From Ophthalmolycus amberensis (Eukaryota; Chordata; Actinopteri; Perciformes; Zoarcidae): 64,000 nucleotides of DNA. Numbering within the stretch: position 1 is the first letter of the stretch; each line of letters opens with the position of its first letter. Positions 60,717 through 64,000 of this stretch are shown piece after piece. The stretch is taken from contig JAFEUB010001791.1 in assembly GCA_024529925.1 (NCBI GenBank), forward strand, positions 186,001 through 250,000, read 5' to 3'. The position numbers were made by a program, and so were the translations under genes. The notes under the pieces are model-generated. The model was not told where the DNA came from, did not search any database, and saw only the letters and a list, made by a program, of their open reading frames with translations.

Positions 60717-62860
60717 GTAAGAGGAGGAATGAACGCTTGTTTATATTCTCATTTTTGCATTTGATTCCCTGAGGAATAGCAGGAGAAATTGCAAGAACGG
60801 GGCACGAGTAGATGTAACTTTTATTCTGCTTGTAGTAAAGCAGGCTGAGCTCTAGAAAATGTGGGAGAAAACAATATAAGGAGAAAGAAAAGTGATCAAA
60901 ACCTTTCTGCTGGAGACAGCTTTACGGTTATGGATGTCCATCCACCTCACTAAACAAACACTCAACAGCTGAATGTGCAGAGAGGGTGTCAGGCTGAGCA
61001 ATGCACACGCAGAACGGATTACAGGAGGTGAGAAGAGCAGAGAGCTCTCTCTTTCATTAATGCAGACTGTCTGTCTGGCGCTCTGCAGCATTGTGGCGCT
61101 CGCGCTGTAATCGGAGACTGAAAGATGAACAAAATAGGTCGTATTACTTGATGAGCAAAACAGCCGACCTCAATATCTTGTCTGATGATAAATACATGAA
61201 GGGAACATGCATCTATTTATATAATTAGTCAGTTGGAGGTCACCTAAGCTGGAGACCGTTTTTCCAACTGTGGGAGGTCCCACGGAAATCTGTGAAGAGC
61301 ATCAACAGCACCCAGAGGATGCTCCGTTCTAATTCATGTTCTGATGCAACATTTGATCTAAATTAAAGAGGAAAAAAAAACCATCTCGGCATGTGTATTC
61401 ATGCAGCACTCCCAATCACGCACATGTGCAGTGCATGCACGGCACACCGCACACGAAGGCACGCTGTACGCATGCAAAGCTCCATACATGCACATTGCCG
61501 GTGGCTTAGCCTCCGTGTGACAGCTCTGAGGGCTCCGGGGCTAATTTGAGAGGCAGTGGGCTCCCAGCCTCTCCTCTTTCATCAGCACCTCCTAACTACG
61601 CTGTCAAAGTCCCGCTGCATGCCCCGCACATGCCTGGGAGCTTTACTGCCCCTGGAAATAAGCTCAGCGAGGCACACTGTGCCTCACAGTAATACAGAGG
61701 AGACGTGCTATAGCCGTTAGGAGGGCTTTGCAATCTGTAGTCTGTTATGTCCTGTAGACATGGTTTCCTGTTATCTTCCTGAGTTGAGGGATTCATGCCT
61801 CCTGTCTTTTTTCCTCTAGTCTCAGTCCCTGACACTGATCTGTATTTATTGTGGCGCGGCACGGCAGTTGCCCCTAAAAACAACACCGTTTTAAATAACA
61901 TCCTAACACGGTTGAGTAGCAGAACAGTGTCCAACTTTAGAAAGCTGTGTTTATGTTCCCTGAGAGCTTCCATTCGACTATAAGAAGCCCAATCTATTGA
62001 TCTCCAGGGAAAAGAACAGGCACAAGGGATGGTAACAGTTTTACAAGACAGGTGTTCAAATTCAGACAAGAGTTTTATTGCCATGGAAATCCAGTCAAAA
62101 TTGGCTCACGGATTACACCAGAGCACAAGGGCCGTTGGATTTCCGAGCTTCTAACCCCCTCGTTTCCAGATATGTATGAGAACAATTCGGAGCTGAACTG
62201 AAGCTGACATGGCAACCATTATTCTCAATTATAATAATTTGTGATTTCATCTGAACACTATGGTTGATTGATTCCCTCTACGCTCGACTGTAACAAGGAT
62301 GAGGTCAGAAGGATGAATAGAGGAAGGGTCGAGGAGAAAATGCGTGGGTGGGAGACAGAAGAAAGAGACGTGAGACACAGAGAGAGAAAGGCTGAGATAG
62401 AGACTGACTGGGGGAAAGAAGAAAGTGTAAAGGCAGCGCAGACTGATTGTGCATCATCTCACCGCTAACGCTAATCTGAAACATGAGCAATGCTCAAAGG
62501 GAGATCTGAGTTGGGAAACGTTCCAAACCCTGGCAGCCCACAGATTATTTGTTCCCAATAAAAGTAGTTGCTTACAATATCCTGTAACTTTGACTCCGAC
62601 GAGGGGCTCTTAGACACATAAGCGCCGGTGATTCATCATCTGACACATTGTAGGTTTCTCATAGGCACCTGGTCCCAAGCGCCACTGGTAGACGGGTGGT
62701 CTTGAGGCACTGGTCCAGGTCTACAGGTTAGCTGTTGCCGGGGGGGGGGGGCTGTGACCTCACTCTCTGCGGGATGGGAGGAGGTGGAGCGGGCATTTTA
62801 AAGCAGCGATCTCCAGTTAGCAGCGGTGATGTTGGTGCTAGCGTGGGAGGGGACAGGAGA

Positions 62861-62941
62861 GACGTGCCAGAGCTTCGACGTGCCAGAGCTTCGAGTGTGC
62901 CAGAGCTTTCTTTAGACCATTGTGGTCTAAAGAAAGCTCTG
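62861..62941. repeat. perfect hairpin preceded by tandem GTGCCAGAGCTTCGA units
   Basis: Arms CAGAGCTTTCTTTAGACCA (62901-62919) and its exact complement (62923-62941) are separated by three bases. Upstream, GTGCCAGAGCTTCGA occurs at about 62863 and 62880 and partly at 62897, so the left arm is a continuation of the tandem unit. Confidence 0.9.
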
Positions 62942-63796
62942 TCTGCCTGAGACCTTTATGGTCTCCTCAGATCACAGAGAGGTGCGGGCGACTCTGTGCG
63001 AGGCAGTTTAGAGTTTGTGGAAACAGAGGCGGGTCGCGGTGCATGGTTCTTCTCCAGTTCTTTGGAGGCCGACGCAGGTTGACAGCTGGGCCGGCCGGCC
63101 GGCACCGATGTCTCTGTGAATGCTTTGAGCAGCGAGTGGGAACGGCTGGAGAAAGCATAGTGGGCTCAGAGGGTGCGAGCTGCACAACCTACAGCAGCAG
63201 GAGGTGACTCCTTTACAGCCGCTTCCCTCAAGGGCCGATCAGTGAATTACCATCATGGCTTATGTATCTACATAAATACAAATAATAAGGAATCAGAAGA
63301 TGGAAGGTGCATCTACATCTTGTGATATTGAGTACATCAACAGTCTCAGTCACAATGGTACAATGCACGGTACCAAACCCCAAAGTCTTATTTGTATGTT
63401 ATTGGTGTTAAGATGTGGACCAGGAACTGCTCTGGTGCAAAGTTGCTTTTGGGAAACTCGAGGGGGGGGCTCCAGCCTGTGGGCCTCTCTCACTCCCACC
63501 AAATAAACACCCGTATTTATTTTCCCTGGGTCGCGTTGCAAGCCGAGGCCACTGGCCCATGTCGTAGAGAAATTACATCATATCAGTGGCGCCTGTCTCC
63601 TGGGCAGGGGTCATGGGTCACGGCGGGAGGTGGTAGTGGAGCCGCGGAGCAGCAGAGCGGTAAGGAGACTGGCAGTCTGCTGGGGGTCAGTCTGGGCACT
63701 GCTGAGCAGGCAGGCAGCGCCCGATCTCATAGAATACCTGGTCCAACCTCTCAACAGGATGACTTTCTATTTTGCGCCATGATTTGTGCAACTGTG

Positions 63797-63806
63797 TGTG
63801 TGAGTA

Positions 63807-63843
<37 letters not shown>

Positions 63844-63844
63844 A
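63797..63844. repeat. (GA)n microsatellite
   Basis: Near-pure GA run in the trabd2 intron. Confidence 0.9.
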
Positions 63845-64000
63845 TGGCTGACAACGGTACACCCCACGGCTGGAGAGGGGAGCGGGTTAAGGTTTTAAGG
63901 GATGGGAGGGTGGATGTTTGACAGAATCCAGTTCCCTCTCAGCAGGAGGGCGTCCTCCTCTGTTTACAGCTTCAGTGACAACCTGACATGTCTATTTCAA

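Larger units (their letters stand above)
60717..64000 (+). other. trabd2b: second intron of trabd2 (incomplete)
   Basis: The donor CAG|GTAAGA at 60716/60717 opens an intron longer than 3.2 kb. It contains a G run (62740-62750), a hairpin with local tandem repeats (62860-62965) and a GA microsatellite (63797-63844). No exon was recognised. Confidence 0.7.

Noticed and set aside
60156..60764. Start of trabd2 at the ATG in exon 2
   Set aside because: An in-frame upstream exon with a signal peptide and phase-0 donor exists at 57519-57632, and the family needs a secretion signal.

Overview
This window is nuclear DNA of a ray-finned fish, most likely a percomorph teleost. The genes are split into many small exons with canonical GT-AG junctions. 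Several dispersed repeats match families I know from many teleost genomes. The gene set and orientations match the vertebrate selectin / C1orf112 / SCYL3 neighbourhood (human 1q24), with fish-specific neighbours added. Exon coordinates below were read by hand from splice sites, codon phase and family homology; no alignment program was used.

Layout, left to right. (1) 1-6.25 kb, minus strand: two tandem selectin genes. The first runs off the left edge, with signal exon, C-type lectin domain and EGF domain visible. The second is complete: lectin, EGF, six sushi (CCP) domains, membrane span and short tail, 641 residues, which is the E-selectin layout. Both have a TATAAAAG box, and the second has a perfect NF-kB site just upstream. 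(2) 8.3-9.3 kb, plus: phpt1, a three-exon phosphohistidine phosphatase. (3) 11.5-12.35 kb: a complete non-autonomous hAT transposon with intact 8-bp target duplications. (4) 13.6-25.1 kb, plus: firrm (C1orf112), a FIGNL1-partner recombination gene with 24 coding exons, including an AT-AC U12-type intron. (5) 25.3-31.5 kb, minus: scyl3, a myristoylated pseudokinase, convergent with firrm as in human. (6) 33.0-38.7 kb, plus: lpxn, leupaxin with LD motifs and four LIM domains. (7) 39-57 kb: a gene-poor stretch with simple repeats, several interspersed repeats and a decayed PIF/Harbinger element carrying a MADF-like remnant. (8) 57.5-64 kb, plus: the first two coding exons of a TIKI-family Wnt metalloprotease (trabd2); the rest lies beyond the right edge.

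The genes do not form a pathway. The two selectins are paralogues for leukocyte adhesion, while firrm (DNA repair), scyl3 (trafficking/adhesion), lpxn (integrin signalling) and trabd2 (Wnt inhibition) are simply neighbours. I found no undescribed multi-gene system. The most interesting signals are the AT-AC intron in firrm, the E-selectin-like promoter, the Harbinger derivative, a perfect 19-bp-arm hairpin at 62.9 kb, and three single-base frame breaks in otherwise conserved exons of firrm and scyl3. The frame breaks look more like sequence error than gene death.
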